Positions 1 through 10,711 of a stretch of 64,000 nucleotides of DNA are shown one piece after another. The position numbers and the translations under genes were made by a program. The notes under the pieces were generated by a model. It was not told the DNA's origin and searched no databases. It was given only the letters and a program-made list of their open reading frames with translations. This DNA is from Clavelina lepadiformis (lineage: Eukaryota; Chordata; Ascidiacea; Aplousobranchia; Clavelinidae). The DNA lies in assembly GCF_947623445.1 (NCBI RefSeq), contig NC_135246.1, positions 13,189,856 to 13,253,855 on the forward strand. Direction: 5' to 3'. How positions within the stretch are numbered: position 1 is the stretch's first letter; each line of letters opens with the position of its first letter.

Positions 1-2
1 TG

Positions 3-194
3 ACGGAAATAATTGTGACCATCACATACTTTGTTTTAAAGTTCATTAGATATGCGTCATTCGGTGATTTTTGTGGACTTTCCCAACATCAAAGTAAAGA
101 TAGATATTTTGACTTGGATCTAGGTCAGTTAAAATACACAGGACAACTTGATGATGAAATATTCCAAGAAGAATCTCCCTTAGAAATTCCCTAA
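3..194 (+). CDS. C-terminal exon of an unidentified gene (5' part outside the window)
   Basis: An open frame runs from the window edge to a TAA stop at 192-194. It begins with a hydrophobic stretch (TEIIVTITYFVLKFIRYASF) and continues into an acidic hydrophilic tail ending EESPLEIP. This would suit the last membrane segment and cytoplasmic tail of a membrane protein. A possible splice acceptor (ttttaaag) ends at base 41, so the exon may start at 42 instead, which would remove most of the hydrophobic part. I do not recognise the family. It is on the same strand as, and upstream of, the tyrosinase gene, but the stop codon and the promoter-like region between them argue that it is a separate gene. 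Confidence 0.45.
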   Translation, partial: TEIIVTITYFVLKFIRYASFGDFCGLSQHQSKDRYFDLDLGQLKYTGQLDDEIFQEESPLEIP

Positions 195-979
195 TTAATT
201 GTTGATGTTAAATTCGTTTGTCGTTTCTTTCTCGGATGAAACAACAGTCCTGCACACAGCCCAAAGTATAAAGGCCAACATTAGCGAAAATAGTTACGTG
301 TATAAGGCAAAAGGCTGCAAGTCGATCCTGAAAATTAGACGAAAACGTAGAAATATTATGGAAGACTCTTGTCTACAAAGCCTGTGTTAATATTATACGA
401 ATTTGTATATTACTAACTTTAAATGTAAGCTACTATAGTACTTGAAGTCATTATAATTGACCTAAAATCAAGTATTTTAGCTTATCTTCTTCCAAACTAA
501 ACTCATCTATAGACAACATCGTAACTCATTCCTGGCGTTTTTCCATAACATAACGACTTTCACGAAACCATTGTATACTTAAATACTGTAAACTTCTATC
601 TATACCTATATCAGCATTAGCACATGCTTACTTCCTTTTAAAACCCGAGCTAAATAACCTTGTGGTAATTTCCTTGAAAAATGTGACCTATTACGTAGCT
701 TTACTTGATTCGGATTTTTAAAATGGCACCCCATTAATTTCATGTGTTACTAGTTTATGATAAACTTACATCTCCAAAGCATTTTGCCGTTTAAACTAAA
801 GTAAGAATTTTTTATAAGTGAAGCTTTTGTAATCCTTTCTAAATCCTAGCCTAAGTCTATGATTCGGTTGTAATCGAAAAAAGTCAATTATAAACGACTG
901 GATAATCGGATACGTGTGATGTGGATTTCATTTAATCGTGTAACAAATTTACTTCTCCCCCTTTCTTGGGCTGTTGAGG
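195..979. other. Intergenic region upstream of tyrosinase, possible cis-regulatory region
   Basis: No convincing exon is present. The last 150 bases before the TATA-like box hold four TAATC cores (830-835 TAATCC, 871-875, 903-907, 933-937), the type bound by Otx/K50 homeodomains. There is also one TCATGTG at 740-746, the core of MITF-class M-boxes. Otx and Mitf are known regulators of pigment-cell genes; that these copies are used is inference. Confidence 0.35.
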
Positions 980-987
980 TATTTAAA
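980..987 (+). promoter_or_regulatory. TATA-like box of the tyrosinase gene
   Basis: TATTTAAA lies 86 bases before the tyrosinase ATG at 1073. A transcription start about 30 bases downstream would give a short leader of roughly 60 bases. Confidence 0.45.
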
Positions 988-1072
988 AAGTCTGCAGTTA
1001 ACGTCAACGGTAGCCTGCGTTTTGCTTAACCAGAGAACAGAGCAAACAGGTGGTTTTCCCTGTACTGCCAGC

Positions 1073-4000
1073 ATGCATTCGTTTGCATTTCTAATTTGTT
1101 TTCTTTGTTTGACTTTGGTCGGTTGGGTAGATGCACAATTTCCTCGAGCGTGCACCAGCAGTCAGTCACTTCAGCTTCGAGAATGCTGTCCTGCCGGAAT
1201 TGATGGGTCGAAATGCGGCGAATCTCAGGGGCGAGGAATCTGCGAGAAAATAAAACAAGCCGACACTAACCTTTCGTTGAACGAGGTAAAAATCATGTAG
1301 GACTTAGACCAGTAGAAACAGAATCGCGGTTCGACAGAGCAGAAATAGAATAGGCAATAGCGTTGTAGGCTATGTATCGTTGTAGAAAACCTTTGTTTTG
1401 CCCTTAAAACATTTTTAAGGTACCCAATTGGTGCTGCAAGAAAAATTTTTTGAAAGCAAAGCTTTTACCGCAATGATTTATACTAGGTTTTATAAGCCTA
1501 TGGTACTACGTTAATGACACTGAGAATGGTTATTTGATAGGTTGTTACAAATAAGCGTTGGATGAAAACAAATTTTGCATGTAGACAATGCTACTGCTTT
1601 TGGACGAGAGAGCAAGTTGGCCGACGGCTTTTTATGATCGGGCATGTCTCTGTTGGGGCAACTATGACGGGGTAGATTGCTCGAAATGCAAGGCTGGTTA
1701 TCAAGGTGAATCCTGCAATAAGCGGACTGCACTTCGCACCCGGAGGAATTTCACCTCATTGTCAGTTGAGGATGTAAAGGTATTGCAAGCGCTCGGTGTC
1801 TAGAGCACCAAAACCTGCATTCATTTATGAAGTCATTGCCTTCTGTTGTAGAAATTTGTCAGCATACTTGACCAGTCAAAAAGAATAAACAGTGAAAACT
1901 ACGTCATTCTTACAACATCCTACGACCAAATCCTGCAAAAGCAAACTCCAGTTTTCAAAAACGTAACAATTCACAATCTTTTTGTTTGGATGCATTCTTA
2001 TGTTTCGCGCAATAATTTCATGTTTGAAGAGCAACACATGCAAAGGTATGGCCAAGTTGATTTTATGTTTTACAGCAATTTAAATGTGATTGTTTTTCAA
2101 GGTAACTGTAACTTACCTGTTGGTTACTGTCAAGTATATACCTACTTACCAACTCAGGTTAAAATATATATATTTATCAACTCAGGTTAGTCGGAGATAA
2201 AGAAATCAGTTTAGAAAACAGATTGGATATTATCGATGAGCTATTCCAAGAAAACCTTAATCTTGATATAAACGGTGGCGTTGACTACGCACACGAAGTA
2301 AGTTCGTAAGTAGCAAGCAACAAAAAAACAAAACTTATACCCAAAAACTAGAAAATGTACTTGTTTGCAAAATATGTATAAATACTAAATAGGTCCGTCT
2401 TTCCACCATGACTTATTTGCAGTTAAAACTTTATATCGTGAAAGATTCGTAAACTGTTTTTTATGGTTAGAGCTCGGCGTTTCTGCCATGGCATAGACAG
2501 TTCATGCTTAAATGGGAGGCTGAAATACGTGAACTCGTAGCGAAAGATCCGGCCTTCGCACTGCCTTACTGGGATTGGCTCGACAATGACAATTGTGACG
2601 TGTGTAATGACGCCATGTTAGGCGGCCGTGACCACGAAAACAAAACACTTTTGAGTCGTGGGTAAGCAGAGAAGCTGAACATTACCCGGCTTAATATAAC
2701 ACCTACTTGCAGCAAAAGTGGTTTTGAATTTACGTTACATTTTTTAAGGTCGCCGTTTTCAAAATGGGAAGTAATCTGCACGAGAGGCGACGAGTATATG
2801 AAACAGGGCCAACAATGCACTGGCGAACCGGAAGGTCTGTTGTTGCGTAACCCAGGAGCGTACGACCCAGCAAAAATTAAAGGTTTACCCACCACTCCGG
2901 AATTGATCAACTCACTGCGTATAGGAGATGAATACGATTCGGCCACCTTCGATATTTCTGCAAACCAAAGTTATAGAAACATGCTTGAAGGTTTTGCGAA
3001 CTCGAGTAGTGGAAACGCAGGTAACGCCGAGTATATATATATGTTTAAAACTTATTCCAGCGTGGCTTTTATACCGTATACAAGTGTGATTCGGTCGCAG
3101 TATATCTGTGACTGGTTTTATCAAGGCTTCAAAAGTTTATTTTTGACACCACAGATCCTGCAATGAGTTACATGCATAACGCCGTGCATCTTTATATGAA
3201 TGGAACTATGTCAGTTGTTGGGGCTTCAGCAAATGACCCAATATTTGTTGTTCATCACTCGTTTGTTGATAGTCTGTTTGAACTGTGGATTCATAGAAGA
3301 CGTGATCAAAGAAAACCAGGTATCTCTTCTTGTAAAACTACAATATCTTGCTCTGAATATCGAATTGCCTTTAATGCATTTATTATAGCGTATAACTATA
3401 TCAAACCATGTTTTGAATTTGTGCAGCTACATTCAATATTGATCGTGGTCCGAGACTTGGTCATCGTCCGCAAGATTTCATGGTTCCTTTCTTTCCATTG
3501 GTTCGAAATCGAATGGGATTTGAGGACACCCAACAACTGGGTTACGTTTACGATTACATTGGTCTTCAAGGTGACCTTGCGTTAACGGAGGGGTCCACTG
3601 AAGAACAAGTCCCTAGTGGGTCCGACCAGCTTTCTCTTGGTGGTTCAGTCAATCCGACTGGACAAGATTTTTCTGTTGCAAATGACTTTCCCTCCGACCT
3701 TGGACCAATCATGAATTCTGTACAGTCTCTTCAGCAGGCCAGAAGTTCTTTGGGAGGTAAAAGCTTAGCTTTAGGTTATAGGAGTCCAAACCATGGAAAA
3801 AAAATAAAACCTCCCAATAGGAGGTACCGGCTACGCTCACGCACACTTGGGGAAGGCGGGTTTTCTGTTGATGATGACTTGAATGAAATATTTCTACCCG
3901 TGATTGGACAAATGGAACTGTATCGCGCTGAGGGCGAAGGTATTTCAGTTATGATAAAGATATCATTTTAATGTTACTTAGTCACTCATGTGATTATAAT

Positions 4001-4387
4001 TCTCTTTGTTCAATTCGTTTAAAGCAAGCTCTCGTTACGATACTTGTGTTTCCAGTTGCGTCGGCCGCAGTAGAATCCACTCGCAATCCCACCTTGTGGC
4101 AGAAAATCAAGAACTTTTTCGCTAACATAACTCGCGCTTTCAGAACAATGACGAAACGAGACATCGGTTTGTTGGTGCTACTTTGCGCGTTATTGCTCGG
4201 ATGCATTTGTATGTGCGCGTGCATGTGTAGTTCACGATCATCGTTGAAGAGAAAAGAAAAAACTTCCGGCGGCTGCTGTTGCTATGGTGACAAAGGCGTG
4301 CCGGAAGAGACGTTCGCTCTTCTTGAAACCGGGGAAGCCGTCTACCCCAGGAAGAAGGTTGTAAAAGGAACAATCTACAGCATGTGA
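1073..4387 (+). CDS. Tyr: Tyrosinase, melanogenic type-3 copper oxidase (9 exons, 728 aa)
   Basis: Oxidises tyrosine/DOPA to dopaquinone, the entry to melanin synthesis, in the lumen of pigment organelles. Exons: 1073-1285, 1585-1779, 1852-2045, 2186-2297, 2471-2661, 2749-3020, 3155-3319, 3427-3939, 4056-4387; all have GT/AG ends and matching phases. Residues 1-21 form a signal peptide, followed by Cys-rich and EGF-like parts ([12 protein letters not shown]). CuA histidines are H184, H237 (YAHE) and H246 (PWHR); CuB histidines are H400, H404 (MHNAVH) and H427 (VVHHSF). The 9- and 23-residue spacings equal those of vertebrate tyrosinase. The [14 protein letters not shown] block and the EPEG-RNPG block fit tyrosinase rather than TYRP1/DCT. 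A transmembrane segment at about 655-677 is followed by a tail with an acidic dileucine motif (EETFALLE), typical of melanosome sorting. The protein is longer than vertebrate tyrosinase (about 530 aa), owing to a polar insert in exon 8 and a long tail. Confidence 0.96.
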
Positions 4388-4529
4388 CACGCCGTGTGAC
4401 TTGTTACTTCCGTGCAACAAAAGGCCTTCATGTTACCACGATATTAACCACACAAAGAAAGTGCTATTTATTATTTCCTGGCAACACCATACGTTCTGAG
4501 ATTGATTATATTTCATTGAAATACGTGAT

Positions 4530-4535
4530 AATAAA
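4530..4535 (+). terminator. Candidate poly(A) signal of tyrosinase
   Basis: AATAAA lies 143 bases after the tyrosinase stop codon, before the convergent minus-strand gene ends at 4750. A second AATAAA-like site lies near 4742, inside or beside the last exon of the opposite gene, and is less likely. Confidence 0.4.
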
Positions 4536-4749
4536 AAAAAGATATGTGAATATTACAGGGAGAGTTTTACCCTGGAGTTAAGTATACCGGCAGCACATAC
4601 TGCAGTACAAACTTTTTAATAATGACATTGGTAAAGTAATTTCAGGTTTGGAATTAAAATACATTCTAAGTAACACATTCCACATTAGAAAAGTTACACA
4701 AAAATTTTTAGGATATATAAAACCTTAGAAGCAACAAAAATACAATAAA

Positions 4750-7700
4750 CTAGCTCAGATATAAAATGGCGTCGACCCACTGATTCCTGACGCTCAGAAG
4801 TCTTTCAGAGAGTGTCATTTCTAGTCCCTTGTCTTTCACAATCTCAGTTTCTGTAAAATTAAACAGATCAGTGGCTTTGCACTGCATTTATTGTTTGTTG
4901 AAAGGATGTCTTTGATGTTTAGTTAATTTTTTATTTCATACAAAACGATAACATGCAAAAAGCTCACAGGACAGTATAATAATGGCAAGCAATGGTGATC
5001 ATAATATACAGTGTCAGTGTTGCTTGATAATGTCGTCAAAAACAAACATTTCTAGCCCGACGTATGTTTTAAAGCTATACGTATACATACCTTTGCTCAT
5101 TTCAAGGTCCACCCCACATATGCGTTTGTTTGATTTAGTTCGCTCTTTCGACCATATAGCAACGTACAAGCAACCGGTGATTAGAAACTTGCGCTGGATG
5201 TTTTTGAGCACAATTTGTTTGTTCCATTCGACGTGTGAAGAACATTTCCTTCCTTTCGTCTTCATCTTCGTCCGCTTCGAACCGAACTGTTTATTTTGTA
5301 GAATTCTATAATAGAGATCATAGCTAACTATTGAAGTTTATTGTAAAATTGTTGAGGCGCGCACGCAGATAAGTTAACTTGAACGATATGATAATTAGTC
5401 GAAGGGGAACTTGTTCTATACATTAGTTAACTAGTTTATCCAACCACGGTATATTACAATTAAAAAAGTCTTTATTTTACACATTGCACAATTGATATTT
5501 CAATGTTGACTGAAAACCTTTGTCTTACATTTTGATGTATACTTTTGAGTTGTTTTCATTCAAGCCGTCCATATTCTTGATGAAGATTTTGAAGTCGCAG
5601 GCATTGTCGTCTTCAACAACAGAAAATGACTTTTCGTCCGACAAACCGACTTGAGAAACTTGCATTTGCACAGATAGACTACAAGTAGTGGGTATACCAG
5701 GTCGTAGTCCACTACCGTAAAGAGCTAATATGCCTTTTGGCACCTAAAAACGTATTAATCAGAGTTTAAATTGAAACAAAGCCAGCTTTTGCATGGTAAA
5801 CATTTCATCCCACTTACCGTTACAGTTTTTGAACTTTCCGGAGCGTTTTGAACGACAGGGTGAACATAGGCAGATTTTGTTGCTTCATTTTCTTTGACGG
5901 TCTGCTTTGTCACAGCCTGATCTGGTTTGTCACTCACAGATGTTTCTATTGGACTTGCAACCGAAAAGGTTTTATCCAAAGTGCTGGCCGAGTTATCGAC
6001 ATATTCCAATGCAGATTCATATTTTATGTTTAATTTGTCGTCAGTTACTGGCACTGCCTCCAGCTGCCGTAGCTTTGGTTGTTCGAACTGCGTTGCTGTC
6101 TCAGAAGAAAACTGTGTTGTTTGAAGCTCTGTTGTTTTGTTAATCGGTCTGTTACGTTTCTCTGGCACAGCTTTTCCGATCGCTGTTACTTCAACTGGAT
6201 TTTTTATGTTAACGTTTGACTGATCCGTTTTGCAGCAAGAAATACACTGTCCCATTTGCTCTTTGTTTAACTCCTGACGTTCACTTAGTCTTGAAGCTTT
6301 CGTCAGAGCTTGGCAATTTTTTTCTAATTTTTCATTAGCATTTTCATGTAAAACGGTCCCAGTTGTAACTTTGGCATTATCTTGCTCATCAGTTTGCAAA
6401 TTGTGATTCGTGCGCTTAGGTGCGTCAGTATTTCCGTTCGCACTTGCGTGCGTTGACGTAGCTGTTTTGGTACCGCTAGCAAGCGCAAAGGTTGACGTCA
6501 ATTTACATGAATTTTCATAATTGCTTGTGCCACCGTTTGTTATCTTTTGCTCGTATTTGTCCATTTGGGCGTGCACGTCTGCAGTAATGTGCAATGGGCG
6601 GTTTTCCTCGTTCTTTTCATCGTTTGCCACTGAACTCCGTTTGACTTGCGCTAGGTGTCTAGTTCCTGTGCTAAAACCTTTACCGTTGTCGCCATTTGGA
6701 AGTAATACCTGAGAAGTATTAGCTGGTATGTATGTAGAAAGATTTGCATCGTTTATTTGTTCAATTTCATCAGAGCATTGTCTAATTGCAGCAATGGTTA
6801 AACACCCTGGTTGATATAAGTAAGCGGTTTTCTTCTCTGCTTCGTCATCGACGACTGGGTGCTGTTCATGTACGTCTTCAGAAATGACAGCTTGTCTGCA
6901 CGCGCATACCACTTCGTTTTCTTCATTGTCACTTACCATGCTTTGCTCGTCGTTGTCAAAAGCGCCTTCCTGCTCTTCTAATATAGGTGACATTGGGCTT
7001 GAGAGAAGCATAAGCAATTCCTCACTTTCATTTTTGTCGTTTTTCTTTTGTATCCTAATACGAGAAGTATTGGACGTGACGTCGTCATCCCTAACACCTT
7101 GAAGATTTTCAACACAAAACGATTCCAGTTGTATTTGATTTATTTTCATTTCTACCTCCATGCTACTTAAGTGTTTGTTGTAATCCTCTTGTGTCGAAGC
7201 CATAAATAGCTTTAGGTCGCTGTTCGGCGCTATCACCGAGCTGTTCTTGTCGTTTACCTGGAAGGCTCGGTCTTTCTTAGGAGGCTTCATAACTACATCT
7301 TCTGCAATTATCTGATTTAAAACGTTTGAGATTTCAGTCTCTTGGTGTAAGTCGCCGTTTTCTGTACGAGCAGTAAGTAGGTCATGAATGGCACCATCTG
7401 TTTTGTTTGTCACTTCCCTTCTTTCTTCGTTGTGTTTGACAACTTCGAGCCTGGCTATTGTATTATGGCGGATTTTGTCGTCGCTGGTTGTTCTAATTAG
7501 GTTGTTTTCTTTTACGCTCTGATTATACACAAAGTTGGTCGATGCCATTGAATCTTCATTGTCATCGCTTTCCTCGCCACTGGTCGTTGATAATTCCGAC
7601 GTCAAAGTCGATTGTGATGACGAGCCCAATGACGAAGTGTCGGACGATACTGAAGTTACAGACGACGATGTCTTCTCGTCATCATTACAAAGTCTTGATT

Positions 7701-8383
7701 CTTTCTCATTGCTGTATGCTGTCGCTAAGTTGTTGGAATCCACATTTTTTGGTTCATTTTCATCAGATGATTCTTCAAAAACTTCTCTTGGAAAAATAGC
7801 TTGGTTTTCATTTGTGAGGAATTTTAATTCGTCGTCATTGGTCGATTCACGGATTTCAAAGTGGTCCTCGTTTATTTCCTCCTTCAAATTGTCGCTATTG
7901 CTCTTGTCTACCACGTCATAATGAGCTTTTAAGCCGTTAAGTAATTTGTAAAATCTCGAAAATGGAACGGGAAGAATAGCATCGAAAACGCTGGTCGCCG
8001 TTTGAAACCTTGTTTTTCGACCTGGAACAAAAACCGAAAAGGTCTTGTATTTACTGTTAACTAAGTTCCGCTTTTGAAGATAAAGAAGATAGATTGCATT
8101 TACTTTTATCACGTGATTCGCCGTCACGGTCGATTTCTGTTGCGTCATCAAACAATGTTAGTTGCTCCTCATGTTGTTTTCTGAACAAAAATGTCTGTTA
8201 TTCATCTTCAACGATCAATTTTTATCATCTTAAACTAAGTTACAGGTATAAAATTACAAATAAATACTACGTTATATCATTTACTTTTAGTGGTTACCTT
8301 TGCTTGTAGTTCCGGTAAACACGCAGGACGATCCCTGCACCGATGAAGGCCACACTTATAATGAAATAAACTTGTTTACTCAT
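4750..8383 (-). CDS. Membrane-anchored C2-domain protein with long acidic linker (6 exons, 965 aa)
   Basis: Exons in transcript order: 8298-8383, 8104-8180, 5818-8021, 5529-5743, 5091-5305, 4750-4850. Every junction has GT/AG and matching phase, and the total is 966 codons including the stop. The first exon is almost entirely an N-terminal membrane anchor (YFIISVAFIGAGIVLRVY), then basic residues. Exon 3 alone encodes 735 residues of Ser/Thr/Asp/Glu-rich, low-complexity sequence, probably disordered. The last three exons form a C2 fold: a core strand (FKIFIKNMDGL), SKVYIKI, a basic GSKRTKMKTK stretch, VEWNKQIVL, LYVAIWSKER and a terminal helix-like QWVDAILYLS. The SDPYVK-type aspartates that bind calcium are absent, so calcium-independent lipid or protein binding is more likely. 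Topology resembles synaptotagmin-like proteins with one C2 domain, but I cannot name an ortholog. It converges on tyrosinase, with only 362 bases between the stop codons. Confidence 0.8.
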
Positions 8384-9968
8384 TTGACTGTTGGAGGTCT
8401 TCTAGAACCACTTCGGTTGTGTAATGAACAAGAAACTAAATTAAATCAAGAAAAACAACCTATTTATATTTGTTTCATTTATTGTCTGTTTAAATGAATT
8501 AAAAAGCTATACATTACAAAAATAACGTCTAAAATTCCTCTTGTAGTGCTTAAATAATTTGCTCTATCTTTGCTATACATTCACGTAAATAGTAAATTAT
8601 TGTCTTACTGCTGTTGCTTTAGATGCACTTAGTAATGATAAATGAAATAGCAGCAAATGCAACGAACATCTCCAATATTGATTTTGTTACCTAGCATCAT
8701 TGCAAGCATGCGGTTGTTGCGATATTGCATTTTACAACAGGAAAAGGACATTCGAAATGTCCTTCGGTACATCTTATGCATCAAATACTGTGTAAAAGGC
8801 TGCAGTGTACTCGTAATAAGCAAATAAAGCTCGTTACCATTAATTGTTGAAGTTTCCTTGCTACAAACTCGATTTCATATCTGTGGCGTTTGTATGTGTA
8901 GAGTGTATTGAATTTATTATATCTTGACAAAACACGGGTTACCAGTCTGTAGCCAAAGTGTAAGTTTCTATATCATATACACTATATGGTGTAGGTTACA
9001 TCGATTTTATAATCGTTTGATGCTGCATGCTAAATTAACTTGAAATAGGGAAACACAAAACGTAAAACGTAAAACGAGATCGTCGAAAAACTTTTAATGC
9101 CTATACGTATACGTTGTTGAATACAAAGCAAACCATAATTTGCTGAATATGAAATATGCAAATACGGCAGCAGAGTCATGTGCTTTTATCAGACTACTGT
9201 ATAAAGGAAGGACTTGACAGTTATTACGCGTGATTCCCCACCATCATCTGTTCCTCTGTTTCCATGTCAGTGAGCAAAAAAATACCTTTCGTCATATTTT
9301 CGTAATACAATATGCTACACTTACAGGCCAACAACATATAGGACTTGAACGTGCGACCATTTGTGAAAACCGTGACTTGCAAACTGAAAGAGTTCATGCG
9401 TTGTTTTACATATTTCCATTGCGTGCAATGGTAGTGTTTGTTTTGGCAGTACACAATTTTTTCGCGTGCAAATTCGTTCCCACCGCCTCCCTTCGCCCCT
9501 CTGAAAGAGGGTTAAACGAGGACATGTACTGTAGTTTCAGTTTGCTGCGTAAGCATTACCCAGGAAACCGTTAATACTTTACAGGTAAAGCTTATAAATT
9601 AATCTGCCATTTTGTGGTTACATGCATGTCAATCTACACCACAATGGCATGCCATAAATACAAACAACCACGGTCAGTTCTAACCGATTGTTTTTTGTTC
9701 TACTTAAAATATCCTTTTTATCCGATACTGATCCCATTACCATTTAATCTGTTTGTCATGCGGTAAAGTTTTTCAGTGAACCAAAGGCATCATGTTTTAT
9801 TAAGCTGCTTGCTCATTGTTATATTCGTTAAGGTGCCGTGTCATGGAGATTTCTATCTCATGGCTTAGCGTTAAAAGATTAACTAACTGGTCGTGGCCGG
9901 TGTGTCACAACTTCGCATGGGTGGTAATAAAGTTGCATAAAATTGTTTTGTCACTACTGCGTTTACAA
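8384..9968. other. Gene-poor intergenic stretch
   Basis: Contains the presumed promoter and leader of the minus-strand C2-domain gene just right of 8383. Short open frames (for example 9230-9574) lack splice context, codon bias or recognisable motifs. I see nothing else supportable. Confidence 0.5.
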
Positions 9969-10711
9969 CATTGGTGTCCAACGTTTTCCGGGTCACGGGA
10001 ACCCACCTAAAAGAATTGTTGATGATCTGATGTGAAAGTGACACAAAAAAAATTTAAAAACCAATTTAGGTTATAATTTACGCGAGTTCTAACTTGTAAT
10101 GCAGATTCATCGCTATATCGTACAGTACTTCGACAAATTTGTAATAAAACGTCATTAGGAGTTGTAATTATGTCAATGTTTTCTGGTTCGAGCCAGGTCA
10201 AGACAGTTTAAATTAAACACTGACTAGAGTCAAGTTAAGTCAAGGCATCTTTAAACAAATCTGGCGTCAAACTATGCGTTGCATTAAATTGGTTGTTAAA
10301 ACGTCGCTCGAAAAGTATTCGTTTTGGTTAGGCTACCTCCCTATGCATTATAAAGATATATTTTTGCAGTCCAAATTTTCATCACGTGACTTGAGTAACT
10401 TGAGACTTTTGACTCGAATCAAGTCAAGTTGTGGGGAAAATCTGGGTCGAGTCCTTTCGAGTCAAGTCAATATAATTGAAGTCTTTACAATACTGGTTAT
10501 ATTAGCCGTAACCAATGCTCAATATAAAACCTTGTCTAACTTATTAATTTGATATCAGCTAGTATAAACGAACAAACAATCGAAACGTCACAACAAAGTC
10601 TAAAAAATGATTACATCTTCTTTTAAAATAGTTCTTGATGATGTTCTCTACCGTAATTAAGTAAATTAAGTTCATCATGACATTCATGGACCCCCAGGTT
10701 GTGAACCCCTA
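9969..10711. repeat. Degenerate repeat, possibly an old hAT-like element
   Basis: The left end (CATTGGTGTCCAACG) and the inverse of the right end (TAGGGGTTCACAACC) resemble each other and hAT-type terminal repeats, but the flanking 8 bases (gtttacaa and catagata) do not match. Between them, 10225-10470 carries many scattered copies of an AGTCAAGT/GACTCGAGTC motif, a pattern common in decayed animal repeats. Boundaries are tentative. Confidence 0.3.

Noticed and set aside
949..1155. 68-codon minus-strand frame over tyrosinase exon 1
   Set aside because: Antisense to the signal-peptide exon, which has full family support.
7535..7921. 128-codon forward frame antisense to the large acidic exon
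   Set aside because: It is the shadow of a Ser/Asp/Glu-rich coding exon on the minus strand, whose codons read as Ser/Asp-rich in reverse as well.
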